DNA of 64,000 nucleotides from Camellia lanceoleosa (Eukaryota; Streptophyta; Magnoliopsida; Ericales; Theaceae): contig CM045762.1 in the NCBI GenBank assembly GCA_025200525.1, forward strand, positions 30,336,196-30,400,195, read 5' to 3'. The position numbers and the translations under genes were made by a program. A model generated the notes under the pieces. It had not been told where the DNA came from, searched no databases, and worked only from the letters and a program-made list of their open reading frames with translations. Shown here piece by piece: positions 34,937 through 46,389 of this stretch. Position 1 is the first letter of the stretch. Every line of letters starts with the position of its first letter.

Positions 34937-36157
34937 TGTTGGAGATAATAATTTTTCGACAATTTTAATTTAAAATTAAAGTGAGATTCAATCACCGGTT
35001 GAGGTGGATTTGAATGGTTTTATATTCTCTTAAGTAAGAAGATTGCAATATAAAAATAATGAGCTAAAACCACTGAGTTGTAAATAAAAATTATCTCATA
35101 AAGTAGGTATCAATAAAATTGGGTTTAGATTTAGATTTAATCTTGATTTGGACTGGGCCTAAGCTTCTACTTCTACTTGTACTTGTACTTGTGCACGTGC
35201 TAGGTTGGGTTTGGTGTTGGAGTTGGACTTAGAGTTAATCTTGAGTTTGGGCAAAGTCCTGCTGCGTTGGGCTTAACTTGTGCACGTGTTTGAGAATGGG
35301 CCTTGAATCGAGTTGTGAACCAACATTAGTATCTATTTTGTATTTAGTTGGTTTATTTAAACATCATTATATACATAGTTAGTTGTATATATTAAGCACA
35401 TGAGAAATGTAAGTTTTTGTAACTCTCATTTTTTGATGATGGAGTTGATGACCATATTAATGGCCATAGGTTTTCAACTTTTGTAACTCTAGCTTTAATG
35501 GCTAGAATTGATGGCCTTGGTTAATGACATTTGATGGCTTTATTGATGTTGAGCCGTCATGGCTAGGGATTCCCCTACTTGTATAAATAGAGGCCTTCCC
35601 CTTCAACTTGGTAGAATAATTTTGGAGAGATTTTTAATGAAAAATGAAAATGGTGTTTTGAGATAAAAGTTGGAGATGTTTTTTTCACACCAAAGAAAAA
35701 ATTTCATATTTTATTTTTCTAGCCCCATCTTTGGTTCTTGTTAGAGAGAGTGTAGCCATTATCAAGTTTGCCAAAACTATTCAAAAAGTGTTTTCACATT
35801 AGCTGGTTTCGACCGTCATATCTTGGGAGACAGACACCGGCATACCTCCAGCATCCATCGAAAGGTAGTGAATCTGTTTTAAGGAAACTGTGGTATCACA
35901 CAGGTTTCGATTTGCTTCTTTTCTTATCATTTGTTCTTAAAATTTTTTAAAATTAGTTTATCTCGATGAGTTCTAATATTTAATTATCCATGTTAATAAT
36001 TTGTTCTATTAGTAATATAATCTAATTCATTTCTGTAATTTTAGTTGTGTTGTGTATTCTGTATTTCATTCTTTAATAAATAAAAAAATTTGTTTTGTCA
36101 TTTCTATTTAATTCATTTTATATATTTTTCTTATATGTTTATGAAAAAATACCAACA
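34937..36157 (+). repeat. 5' LTR of the copia element (about 1.22 kb)
   Basis: Begins TGTTGGAG and ends ACCAACA. A TATA box (TATAAATA at 35582-35589) precedes AGAGGCC, matching 61289-61296 in the 3' LTR. A 109-bp unit at the right end is tandemly repeated to about 36340, so the true LTR end could be the second ACCAACA near 36267. Confidence 0.75.
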
Positions 36158-36340
36158 GTCTTAAAAAATAATTATATAAATAGTTGTGATAAAACAATTT
36201 AGTTTTTCATTTTATTTTAGTGGCTCTTGGAATTTAAATTAATTTAATTGCCTAGAAATACCAACAATTTTAAAACATAATTATACAAATAGTTGTGATA
36301 AGAAAATTTGTTTTGTCATTTCTATTTAATTCATTTTAAA
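36092..36340. repeat. 109-bp tandem repeat at the 5' LTR border
   Basis: The phrase TTGTTTTGTCATTTCTATTT occurs at about 36095 and 36312, with a degenerate copy between at about 36203. ATACCAACA followed by TTAAAA recurs at 36149 and 36259. Confidence 0.7.
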
Positions 36341-37074
36341 CAATCTTGAATTGTTTATTTCTAGTAAATTACTCATACAATTTGTTTTTGAAAAATTTAC
36401 TAATAAATCCTATGTGAGAGGAAGTTGTACTGTTTAGTCTTAAGAGTTTTTTTATGCACAAATTAGTCCTATTTTTTAGGGAAAGTTTATTAGTTGATGT
36501 TTAGGTTACATTAATACCCCTATTGTGATATTATTTTCCTATTGTGGCTGATTCGTTTGTTGTGTTGGTATGCAAACGTGTGCAAGGGTTTTATGTTTGT
36601 AACATTAGTTGCGAGTAAGGGTCAACGTTTGTAAGGGTTTTGGGGATTGGCATTTGGGTTGGTTGTGTATTGTCTGATGTGAACGTTACAGGTGGTTTGG
36701 CACTGTGTATTGATTTTATTTTCGGGGGTGAACTGCTGGATTATAACAGGTGAGTCTACACTTTCTTTTTCTTTTTTTTTTTTTTTTGTGTGTAATGGAT
36801 TGGTTTGTGTGTTTGGTGATTTTTGATTCTCTAGTGTTTCCCGGGGGGACGGTAATGGTATAAGGTTTGTGGAGTTTTCATTTTTGATCGTTTGGTGTTT
36901 CATGGCTGATGTAGTTTTGTATCATTTTCATTTTCTTTTATATTTTTGTGTGGTGTAATGGGTCTTGTTTTTTTAATGTTGATTGGGGGCGTATGGTGTA
37001 GTTTTGTACCATTTTCATTATCTTTATACATTTGCTTGGGGTAATGAGTTTCATAAATGTGTTGTGTGACAGGT

Positions 37075-37363
37075 ATGGATGATGGTGTTTTGTTGTTGTG
37101 TACGTATTTACAAATCAATGCTATTATTCAGTTGTATCACGGGCTCCCATTTGCTCAATTGGTCAATTCTGTGTGTGTGAAGTTTGACGGGTTGGTCCTG
37201 GATGAAGTGTATATGTTGTCTGATGTTCTTAGGTATAAGAACTTTTAGGTCGATAGTGACGATGACATACAGAACATGGTGTGTCTTGCGAAGACGTTCG
37301 GGTTAACTCACATTGACGTCCTAATTCAGACACGCAACGTGGGTGTGGGTGGTAGGGGTGGGT
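37075..37363 (+). pseudogene. MuDR-type transposase N-terminal (PB1-like) fragment
   Basis: A start codon at 37075 (MDDGVLLLC) leads to a segment with VCVKFDGLVLDEVYMLSDVL and, after a TAG at 37246-37248, continues in the same frame with DDDIQNMVCLAKTFG and HIDVLIQ. Small folds of this kind stand at the N-terminus of MuDR-like transposases of plants. The frame ends at a TGA (37361-37363), 16 bp before the gypsy target duplication. Neither the DDE catalytic region nor a zinc knuckle is present on the far side of the gypsy element. The TAG is one C-to-T change away from CAG (Gln). It is a fragment, not a working transposase. Confidence 0.6.
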
Positions 37364-37506
37364 GACGTTCGTGTTCATGTTACTTGTGGGGATATATTTC
37401 TGAGTACCAACACGTGGCATGGTGACGCCGACGTGTCAGCTGAGGTGCCACGTGTTATGGTAGTTACGCCGAGGTAATCTCAGAGTTGCCGAGGTTATCT
37501 CCGAAG

Positions 37507-39502
37507 TAGGGGTGTCCGCGGTTCGGTTTGGGACGATTTGCGGTTCGGTTTGGACCCGCCCGCATCTATGCGGTTTGGGGAAAAGTCAACCCGCAACCGC
37601 CCGCAATGCGGTTGGTACGGATAGGGTTCGCGGATGCGGACGGTTTGCGGATTGAACTTTTTTTCAAAAATTATTTTTAAACCCTTTTTTTTCCTCCCAT
37701 TTTGTCAATCTTTATTTTGGACATTTTTCCTCATATTTTATAAAATGCTCCAACATTAATAATTAATGAATTAAAACTTATAAAAAAGGAGAGAGATAAA
37801 CTCATAGTACAGATCAAAAAATAGGGACCCATAATATGCATTCCATGATAGTACCAGATAAATTCATAGCCATTGTAATGTTCCATGCCTCAAAAAAAGG
37901 AGATTAACTAGGGGGAAAAATTCACCTTTTTGCTTATTTTTACTCCCACCGAGTTTGTTTCTCTCAAATCGAAGCGCCTAAGTTGTAAAGGATAGACATC
38001 AGCCATATCATCTTCTGCTGCTGAAAAGCTTCTACCATTCTTCATTGTAATTTTGGCATCAATGTGCCTAAGTGGAGCAGGAGAACAATACCAGTTGTAA
38101 AGAGATCAAAGATCTTTATTGGGACAAACTATTATTAGATAATCACTTGTATCCAAAGGCATACGCTGTCTGTAATATAGATAAAACCATCAATATAAAA
38201 TATAGCCTCGCCAATATATCAATTTACCACGCAACGACACAAAAAAATTATTTAACAATTTATAGAAGCAATAAAATTAAATTTTAAAAATGATAGAATC
38301 AACTTCAAGAGGGTATTTAAAAGATAAAAAAAGAACCAACATGTAAAGAAACTGTATTCATTTCCAAATTCTATGAAATATTGAAAAAAAAATTGGAGCA
38401 ACATGTTATGTTATAACTTATTGTTGAGTTCACAGTTAATTCAGTTGCGTACGTGGAAAAAGAAACTAATAATAGTACTCCAACAAACAAGGATAAGACA
38501 GTTTACACAACTTATAAGGATTCTATAAAATCTATCATATCATAAATAAGTTATCGGAGGAGGGCAATTAAACAAGTTGTTCAAATCATGAAAATTAAGG
38601 TATCTAAAGCACATATGTCATCAAAGAAAGATTGATTTTCACGCTCATTCGAATCGAAAACCCTATTCAATTGCACAAACACAATAAAGCCAAGCCATTG
38701 GCTATTCAATAACTTGAAACAACCCTTATCACACAAATTGCTAAAAAAACTCACCATTTAAGTGCTTGCAACCAGATCTGAGTTAAATATGTTACTTATT
38801 ATCTTCATCAGGCTGGCAAACAATGACGCCGACGACGTCGTGTACAAAATCCATAATATGGGTCCCTATGAATTTAAACAAATTTATGAATTGATTCAAT
38901 ACAAATCAAAAATTAAAAATTAATTCAAAAATTAAATAACATACAGATTCAATTTCAGATTTAGATTTAGTAACAGATTCAGATTTACAGATTCAGATTA
39001 ATAACAAACTAGATTCACCTCCAAAGATAAATTCCAAAGAAACAGAGATAAATAACCAAAATACAAGATCTTTAGTCAAAATAGCATTTTTGTTAAAACA
39101 GATTAGATTCACCTCTAGAGAATTTCTGTTAACCAAAATACAGGATCTTTATTTAATCTAACAAAAAATTTAACAAAATAGATTAAATCAATTTTATTTT
39201 GTTAAATTTGTGATGAGATAAATCTATATTGCTGTATAATACATCCCCTTTTAGAGGTATAAATTTTTCTCATCACAAATTTCCACCTGGTTAGATCTAG
39301 AAATTTCATTAGATTTTTCTCAAAGCTCCAGAGATCATTGTTTTTCTTGCTCAGTGATGAGAAGTCGGGCATTTTATTATGATTTCCAAAGAAACAGATT
39401 AGATCGGTCCAAAACAAACAAACACACAAATTTCCAAAGAAACACACATATTCAACGATCTCTGATATATATATATATGTTGTAAAAAAATCAACGATCG
39501 GG

Positions 39503-39548
<46 letters not shown>

Positions 39549-40042
39549 CTTACCTATGAGTAGATCGGTGCGATGAGAGAGTGAGACGATCGGTGCGATG
39601 AGATGAACAACGAGAGAGTGAAAGAGACAGTGATGAGATGAGAGTGATCGCCAATCGGTGCAGACGATGAAGATGAATGAACAACGAAACAAGAGAGTGA
39701 GAGAGACGGTGATGAGATGAGATAAGATGAGATGAGATGAGACTGAGAGAGTGAGGACAGTGATTAGGGTTTTTTTGTTTTGTTTGTTATAGATGAGGTG
39801 AGTGAGATGGTGAGATCATGAGATGGACGGTTAGATTTAAAAGAGAGGGAAAAAAAAAAATAATAATAATTTAATGCGGGCGGGTTGGGCGGGTGCGGGT
39901 CAAACCCGTAACCCGTCCGCAACCCGAAATTTGTAGAAAATCCAAACCGCACCCTAATGTGTTTGCGAAACCGCCCACACGGGTGCGGTTTGGATCGGGT
40001 AGGGCGGTTTGGGCGGTTCGGATAACCCTACGCCCAGCCCTA
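37507..40042. mobile_element. Non-autonomous hAT element inside the 5' LTR (2536 bp)
   Basis: Begins TAGGGGTGTCCGCGGTTCGG and ends CTACGCCCAGCCCTA. The flanks are 8-bp repeats CTCCGAAG (37499-37506) and CTCTCAAG (40043-40050), two mismatches apart. The intact 3' LTR shows the uninterrupted site, which fixes both borders. Subterminal regions are rich in GCGGTTTG and CCGCAACCG motifs and match the element at 16344-17372. The 2.2-kb interior has no hAT transposase, only AT-rich DNA, a GA microsatellite and degenerate AGATTCAGATT repeats (about 38945-39015). Confidence 0.9.
39505..39548. repeat. (GA)n microsatellite
   Basis: About 22 uninterrupted GA units inside the hAT element. Confidence 0.95.
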
Positions 40043-40511
40043 CTCTCAAGATATCGGAATCCGAGATAAGTGGATAAGAGACAAGAGTCCTAGAATGAAG
40101 AGGGAACTCAACCTGGATATGGGACAAGAGTCCTAGATTAGGAGAAGACTTCAGTTTGGGCAAAGATAAACTCTTAGGGAGTTTATCCTAATCCCACTGG
40201 GAGTCCCAGATTAGCAGTAATCCTGAGTCCATTGGAGTTAGGCTCTCATTGGGACTAGGATTGAGTTGGCTATAAATAAGAGGCACCCCCATGGGTCTAA
40301 GGTATGCTTTTTATGCTCAAGCTTGTGAATTGAATAATTGATTATCTTTGAGAGATATACTGACTTGATCGTCGGAGTGGCCCCGGGTGGAAGAACCACC
40401 GCCGGAGCCTTTTCTTTATGTGCAGGACATCAGGGTGCCATCTATTCTGCCTGTGTTCTACAGCTGAATCACTAAGGAGGGCAGTGTGATCAGAAAATCA
40501 CTCACACAATT

Positions 40512-40529
40512 TGGCGCCGTCTGTAGGAA
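40512..40529 (+). promoter_or_regulatory. Primer-binding site of the Tat element
   Basis: TGGCGCCGTCTGTAGGAA begins three bases after the 5' LTR. Its first nine bases, TGGCGCCGT, fit the 3' end of a tRNA-Asp type primer. Minus-strand DNA synthesis would start here. Confidence 0.75.
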
Positions 40530-40543
40530 CGAAAGACAAATAG

Positions 40544-42385
40544 ATGGCCAGTAACGCACAAAACGAGAAGGTTGGAGACGACGCTCCCGCTGGGAGTGGC
40601 AGGCCTATCGACCTTGACGTTGAAGGAAACAACCACAATGAAGAAACCCGCAACCAGGGGAATGGAGGAAAAAACGTCAGCCAAGAGGGCGACACCTCAA
40701 AGAAGACAGACCAGGACAGATACTACAACGAAGATAATTTCCAAGTATGGAAGGATAGGTGCCTACGGAGGGATGAGGAAGTAAAAGATTTGGCAGACAA
40801 ATTGGCAGACCCGCAGTCGGTCGTCAATTTCATGATGCAAAACAATGTCATGCAGCCACCATACCCATTGCAGGACACGCCAATTCCAGCAGTTAATACT
40901 CAGAAGGAAGGAAGGAAGGAAAATAATTCCTGAGGCACCACAACACACCAGGAGCAAAAGACACTCTCACCCGCCTTCCAGAGAGGTCGGGTGAAAGGAA
41001 CCAAAACAACAGAGGTCCTAGAGGACGTATCATACGAAGGATCAGGAGCGCAAAAAATATCGGCGTATTCAAGGGCAGGCGCTCTGCTTTAACACAACCC
41101 ACGGAGAAAGATCAAAACAGGCCCATCACAAGGACGAGAGTAGTATGCCGAAGAGACTGAAGTCCATAGATAGCCGGGCTCCGGGGAGGAGTAAAGAAGA
41201 CTTGAGAAACTACCTCAAGAGGAAGGAGCGAGCAATGGCCAGAGGTAACCTCACCCGTCAAGCCAAGGACACCGTTCTCGGTAGAACTGGACAAATTTGA
41301 AGCACCGAAAAGATTCAGTATGCCGAGGTTTCAAATATACGATGGTAAGTCAGACCCTAACTTCCATGTTGGACTATTTTTGAACTCAATGGCGTTGTAC
41401 AGTGGGAACGAGCCATTGCTCTGCAAAGTGTTCCCCTCGTCCTTTGGGGAGATTGCATCAGATTGGTTCCACAAATTGCCAAAGGGAAGCGTGAAAACCT
41501 GAGAAGGCCTGGCCGAGATGTTTGTGGCCAGGTTCGTGACAAATAAACTGCAGTCATTAAGGGTGGACGCACTAATGGCCCTGAAGATCAGCAAGGATGA
41601 AGGCCTTAGGGCCTATGCAAAAAGATACTACGAGGTGTTCAATCGAATACCTGAATGCAACCAAGAAGTAGCAGTCGTGTCTTTCAAGAATGGCCTGAAA
41701 GATGATTGTTCACTACAAAAATCTTTGGCAAAGACATTGCTAAAGAGCATAGAAAAGCTCATGGCAAGAATCGAGAAGTATGCCAGAGCCGAGGAGGATA
41801 CATCGGCCCACAAGGAAGTCAAACAGGAAAAAGGGAATGACTCGCCGAAGCGAGGCCGAAGTAACAACGGATTCAACAAAACAGAGGTAGAGTTAAGGGC
41901 CAAACAGGTAGTGACAACCAGAGTTAAGGGCCAAACAGGCAGTGACAACCGTGTTCCGAATTCCAATTCAAAAAGTCCTAGGAAAAATTCGGAACCAGCT
42001 GTATTTCAGAACGCCAGCAAGGGAACCGGGAGAATTTATGGGAAGAAACATGGACAGACATTGTGCTTATCACAATGAAGACGGACATACAACACAGGGC
42101 TGCAGAGCCCTAAAAGCACACTTGGAAAATTTGGTAAGGCAAGGCCACCTGAAAGACCTTGTCGATGAAACCAGAACAAGAGAAGAACAGGCAAGACTGC
42201 CTCAGGCTCCAGCAGCCCCACCACCTCCGCAACCTCGGGCAGAAGGACCTCGGATAGTTAATGTGATTCATTCAAAAGTTAACGAGAACGAAGTCAGAGG
42301 AGAGACTCAGAGGGTAAGGCATCTGCAGCATGTCTACCAAGTCGGGGAAAAGAGATATCGGCCAGCGGAGTGCAAGGACCGATGA
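40544..42385 (+). pseudogene. gag: gag of the Tat element, broken
   Basis: The N-terminal part is open from the ATG at 40544 to a stop at 40931-40933. Coding then continues in other frames to about 41300. The retrotransposon gag domain follows, from about 41320 (MPRFQIYDGKSDP) through FNRIPECNQE, interrupted by a TGA at 41500-41502 where Trp is usual. A 31-bp duplication at about 41894-41955 accompanies a further change of frame. The last part (to 42385) holds a Cys/His knuckle, HCAYHNEDGHTTQGC, the nucleic-acid-binding motif of Tat gag. Gag would form the particle that packages the RNA. At least two frameshifts and two stops rule out a working protein. Confidence 0.85.
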
Positions 42386-43164
42386 TAGCCTTCACCGAAG
42401 CCGATTTAGAGATGGTACAGCATCCACATAATGATGCCTTGGTAGTATCCCTCCAGGTTGGGGAGTGCCAAGTAAAACGCATCCTAATTGATCAAGGCAG
42501 CTCTTGTGACATCATGTACGTTAGATGTTACAAGGAGCTAGGCCTTCACCCAGACGACATGAAGCAATCGAATGGCCCGATGGTCGGCTTCAATGGAACG
42601 CCGACGTGGCCACTGGGCGCTACAAACTTAGAAGTACATGCCGGCACTAAGAAGATCATGACAGAATTCATCGTGATTGATACGCCTTCTCCTTACAACA
42701 TCATATTGGGAAAGCCATGGTTGCATGCAATGGGGGCAGTTCCCTTAACGTTGCATCAACTATTGCGGTTCCCAACAGAACATGGGATTGAAGAAGTCAA
42801 AGGAGACCAGCTACAGGCCAAAAATTGCTCCATGGCAGCAATGAAAACAACCTGCAGCATACAAGAACCAGAGAAGGTAGAAATTGAAGATGAGGACGTG
42901 GAAGTCCTAGATGATGTCGGCAAGGAGCCGGCCAAGAAGAGCGAGGAAACACTGAAGAAAATCCTCGTCCAGGAGGGCGATGAAGAGCGCTTCTTTCTTC
43001 TCGGCTCAGGCTTAGCCGAAGAAGAAGAGAAAGAACTGGAAGCTTTTTTAAGAACAAACATAGAGGTGTTCGCCTGGACACCTTATGAAATGCCTGGCAT
43101 TGACCCCGAGGTCACATGTCACAGATCAACGTCGGCAATTCGGCTAAAACCTGTAATACAATGA
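42370..43164 (+). pseudogene. pro: Protease and start of RT, Tat element, broken
   Basis: An aspartic protease domain lies at about 42415-42750 with the catalytic motif LIDQGSSCDIMY and the later IILGKPWLHAMGA. A Glu-rich linker follows (about 42860-43060), then the sequence leading into RT (EVFAWTPYEMPGIDPE). The frame ends at a TGA (43162-43164). The next segment, from about 43186, is in another frame. Protease would cut the Gag-Pol polyprotein. The frame opens in a different phase from the end of gag, which overlaps it by 16 nt. Confidence 0.85.
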
Positions 43165-43185
43165 AGCTAGAAGACCGACGTTGAT

Positions 43186-43825
43186 GCACGTCGAAGCAGT
43201 GGAGGAAGAAGTAGACAGACTCCTTGAAGCCAAGGCCATCAGAGAAGTCAATTATCCAACATGGCTATCAAACACTGTGGTGGTAAAAAAGAAGAACGGT
43301 AAATAGAGGATCTGCGTAGATTTTACAAGCCTGAATAAAGCCTATCCCAAAGACAGCTTTCCTCTGCCCAAAATCGATCAATTAGTAGACGCCACATCTG
43401 GACATGGAAGGATGAGCTTCCTGGACGCTTACAGGGGGTACCACCAGATAGCCATGTACCCCCCTGACGAGGAGAAGACAGCGTTCATCACCCCAAAAGG
43501 CCTGCCTTTTGGGCTGAAGAACGCAGGAGCAACCTACCAAAGGCTGGTAACCAAAATGTTCAAGCACCTGATAGGCCAAACAGTAGAAGTCTACATCGAT
43601 GACATGGTCGTGAAGACCAAGGAGCCTAAGAGTTATCTTGCCGACCTAAAAGAGGTATTCGAAATACTCAAGACATATCGGCTCCGACTCAATGCATCTA
43701 AATGCGCGTTTGGAGTTGGATCTGGTAAGTTTCTAGGGTACCTGGTAACAAGAAGGGGAATAAAGGCCAGCCCAGATCAGATCAAGGCCATCTTAGATCT
43801 ACAGAGCCCAACATCGGCAAAATAG
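43186..43825 (+). pseudogene. Reverse transcriptase, Tat element, broken
   Basis: Coding resumes after a frameshift with HVEAVEEEVDRLLEAKAIRE. It passes a TAG at 43304-43306 within the context KKKNGK*RICVDF, where Trp is normal. It then stays open from 43412 to 43825 with [11 protein letters not shown] and the catalytic YIDDMVVK, two of whose aspartates are the active site. A TAG at 43823-43825 ends the frame, but homologous sequence continues immediately (VQMLTGRAAALNRFISR). The enzyme would copy the element's RNA into DNA. Confidence 0.9.
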
Positions 43826-43831
43826 GTTCAA

Positions 43832-44848
43832 ATGCTCACTGGCAGGGCCGCAGCCCTAAACAGGTTCATAAGCCGAAGTTCAAACAAGTGTAAACCCTTC
43901 TTCAACCTGGTAAAAAAGACCGCAGATTTTCTATGGACTGAAGAATGTGAGGCTGCTTTGACCGACCTAAAAGTATTCGACCACGGCGATCCTCTCAACA
44001 CCGAACACAGGAGGAGTCTGTTTTAATTTAGCCGTGTGTCGAGAACGCAGTGATAAGTGATCTTAATCCGAGAAGAGCAGGGAGAACAGAAGGCTGCCTA
44101 TTATGTAAGTAAAACCTTGGCCGACGCAGAGACAAGATATTTACCGCTAGAAAAGTTAATGCTGGCTTTAGTAATGGCCTCAAAAAAGCTGAACCACTAC
44201 TTCCAGGCACACAAGATTGTAGTGCTAACAGAGCACCCACTAAAGTCCTTGTTGCAACAAGGAGACTTAACAGGAAGAGTTGCAAGGTGGGCAGTGGCCT
44301 TGGGTCAGTATGACCTGGAGTTCAAGCCCAAAACAGCGATTAAGGGCCAGGTTTTGGCCGACTTCGTGGCAGAATTCACGCCTGAATCCATCGAACATCG
44401 GGCTCCGTTGAACCATGATGAACGAGGTCCCAACAAGCAGGGAAAATCCCAGCTAAAGGCCAAGGAACAAAGGAAGGAAAAGCTCAGACCCTGCAGCATC
44501 TACATCGGTGACTCATTCAGACTGTTTGTCGATGGAAGTTCAAACCGACAAGGAGCGGGGGCAGAAGTACTGCTGATATCCTCAGATGGAGAAATAATAG
44601 AACAATCCATCCGTTTGGGGTTCAAGACCTCAAACAATGAAGCAGAATACGAAGCATTAATTGCAGGACTAAAACTGGCAGCAACAGCAGAAGTAGATGA
44701 GGTAATAGTTTTTTATGATTCACAGTTAATTGTTAACCAGTCAACAGGAGAATTTGCAGCCAGAGACGAGAGGATGTCGGCATATGCAAAAGAGGTCATC
44801 AAATTGGCAACCCTATTTCAGAACTGTCGACTTCTCCAAGTAAGCTGA
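43832..44848 (+). pseudogene. RNase H plus archaeal-type second RNase H, broken
   Basis: 43832-44026 carries the RT connection region. A frameshift near 43970-44060 destroys part of the first RNase H, which resumes with AAYYVSKTLADAETRYLP and ALVMASKKLNHYFQAH. After a linker, a second RNase H starts at about 44520 with LFVDGSSNRQGAGAEVLL and TSNNEAEYEALIAGLKLA, and FYDSQLIVNQ. These carry the acidic catalytic residues D, E and D. The frame stops at a TGA (44846-44848) within VS*DDNSHADAL, where Arg (CGA) is usual. Having two RNase H domains is diagnostic of the Tat lineage. Confidence 0.88.
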
Positions 44849-46234
44849 GATGATAACAGCCACGCCGACGCGTTAGTTAACCTGGCAAGTTCAATACAGA
44901 CTGGAAAAACAAGAACAATTATGATTGACTATATGTCGGACCCGAGCATAGAACCACAGAACGCAAAGCAAGAAGCAATGTGCATGGACATGGGGCCAAG
45001 CTGGATGGACGCAATTATTGAATTCCTGAAAGAAGGAAAGCTGCCAGAAGATCGCAAGGAGGCACACAAAGTCAGGTTGAAGTCGACAAGATTCAGCCTG
45101 ACTGCGGACGGACATCTCTACAAAAGGTCTTTCACTGGACCCCTTTTAAGGTGCATACACCCTTTACAAGTTGAAGATTTTTTATATGAAATTCATGAAG
45201 GAATTTGTGGAAGCCACACTGGGGGCAGATCATTAGCCCATAGAGCCATTACCCAGGGGTATTGGTGGCTCTACATGCAAAAAGATGCAGAAGCATACGT
45301 AAAGAAGTGCGAACAATGCCAAAGGTTTGCACCTTTGATTCATCAGCCAGCTGCTGACCTGAACCTAGTATTCAGCCCTTGGCCGTTCGCCCAATGGGAC
45401 ATGGATCTGGTTGGACAACTTTCCCAAGCAACTGGGCAGAGAAAATACTTACTGGTAGCAACAGATTACTTCACAAAGTGGATAAAGGCAGAACCTCTTG
45501 CCAAAATCCGAGATGTGGACGTCAAGAATTTCATATGGAAAAATATTATCACCAGATTTGGCATTCCAAGGGCCATCGTTGCCGACAACGGAACACAGTT
45601 TGACAGCAAACTTATCAAGAACTTTTGTGCGAAATTCAAGATCAAGAATTACTTTTCAACACTAAGTTTCTCCCAAAGTAATGGGCAAGCAGAAGCATCC
45701 AACAAAGTAATTTTGGATGGAATAAAGAAGAGGTTGCAGGCAGCAAAAGGAAAGTGGGTAGACGAATTACCCAACGTACTTTGGGCATATCGGACTACAC
45801 CGAGAAGATCAACGGGGGAATCCCCCTTTGCCATGGCTTATGGCACAGAAGCAGTCATCCCACTAGAAGTCGGCATCCCAGGGATCCGAACCCAGGGAGT
45901 TGAGAATGGGACCAATGACATACTCTTAGCTCGAGATCTGGATCTTTTAGAAGAACGAAGAGAGAAGGCTGCAATTTAACTTGCAGTATACCAGCAATAG
46001 CTTGCCAGAGCTTACAACAAAAGGGTCAACCCAAGAGATTTTCAAGTTGGCGACCTAGTCTTAAGAAAAGTCGTCGGCAACAAGAAGGATCCTAGAGAGG
46101 GCAAGCTTGGCCCAAATTGGGAAAGACCTTACAGAATTACTTCGGTGTTAGGCAATGGAGCTTATCGGCTTGAAGACAATGAAGGCAAAGCACTGCCAAG
46201 ACCCTAGAATACTTGTAATTTAAAAAATTTCTAT
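44849..46234 (+). pseudogene. Integrase of the Tat element, broken
   Basis: The longest open part is 44921-45979. The zinc-binding HHCC motif is present (HEGICGSH then CEQCQRF). The DDE core follows with aspartates in WDMDLVGQ and VADNGTQFD and the glutamate in SNGQAEASN. After stops at 45977-45979 and about 45997, the chromatin-facing C-terminal region is still readable (GKLGPNWERPYRI and GNGAYRLED) and ends about 46205. Integrase would join the cDNA to the host chromosome and make the 5-bp TTACT duplication seen at the flanks. The stops prevent a full-length product. Confidence 0.9.
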
Positions 46235-46389
46235 CATTAAGATATTCATTGTATTTTGCCGACGTCATCAATAAAATCTTTAAAGAATTTCCCAAGACTT
46301 ACGAATTTCATAATATTGTCTCTAAGTAATGAGAACCCGAGTGAAACTCAGGTTCACATTGGGGGTAGAGAGAGGGCAAAGAGACAAAG

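Larger units (their letters stand above)
37385..40508 (+). repeat. 5' LTR of the Tat element, split by a hAT insertion
   Basis: Starts TGTGGGGATATAT and ends ACTCACACA. The two halves are 37385-37506 and 40051-40508 (40043-40050 being the duplicated target). A TATA box TATAAATA lies at 40271-40278. The insertion between CTCCGAAG and ATATCGG is absent from the 3' LTR. Confidence 0.95.

Noticed and set aside
35885..35900. TGTGGTATCACACAGG as a tRNA-Met primer-binding site marking the end of the copia 5' LTR
   Set aside because: The same phrase occurs inside the 3' LTR at about 61605 with hundreds of bases of further LTR homology behind it, so it is internal to the LTR.
36622..37118. Two minus-strand frames rich in Asn, Thr and Pro
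   Set aside because: They come from the G/T-rich strand of the MULE-like element. The opposite strand carries the recognised MuDR-type fragment.
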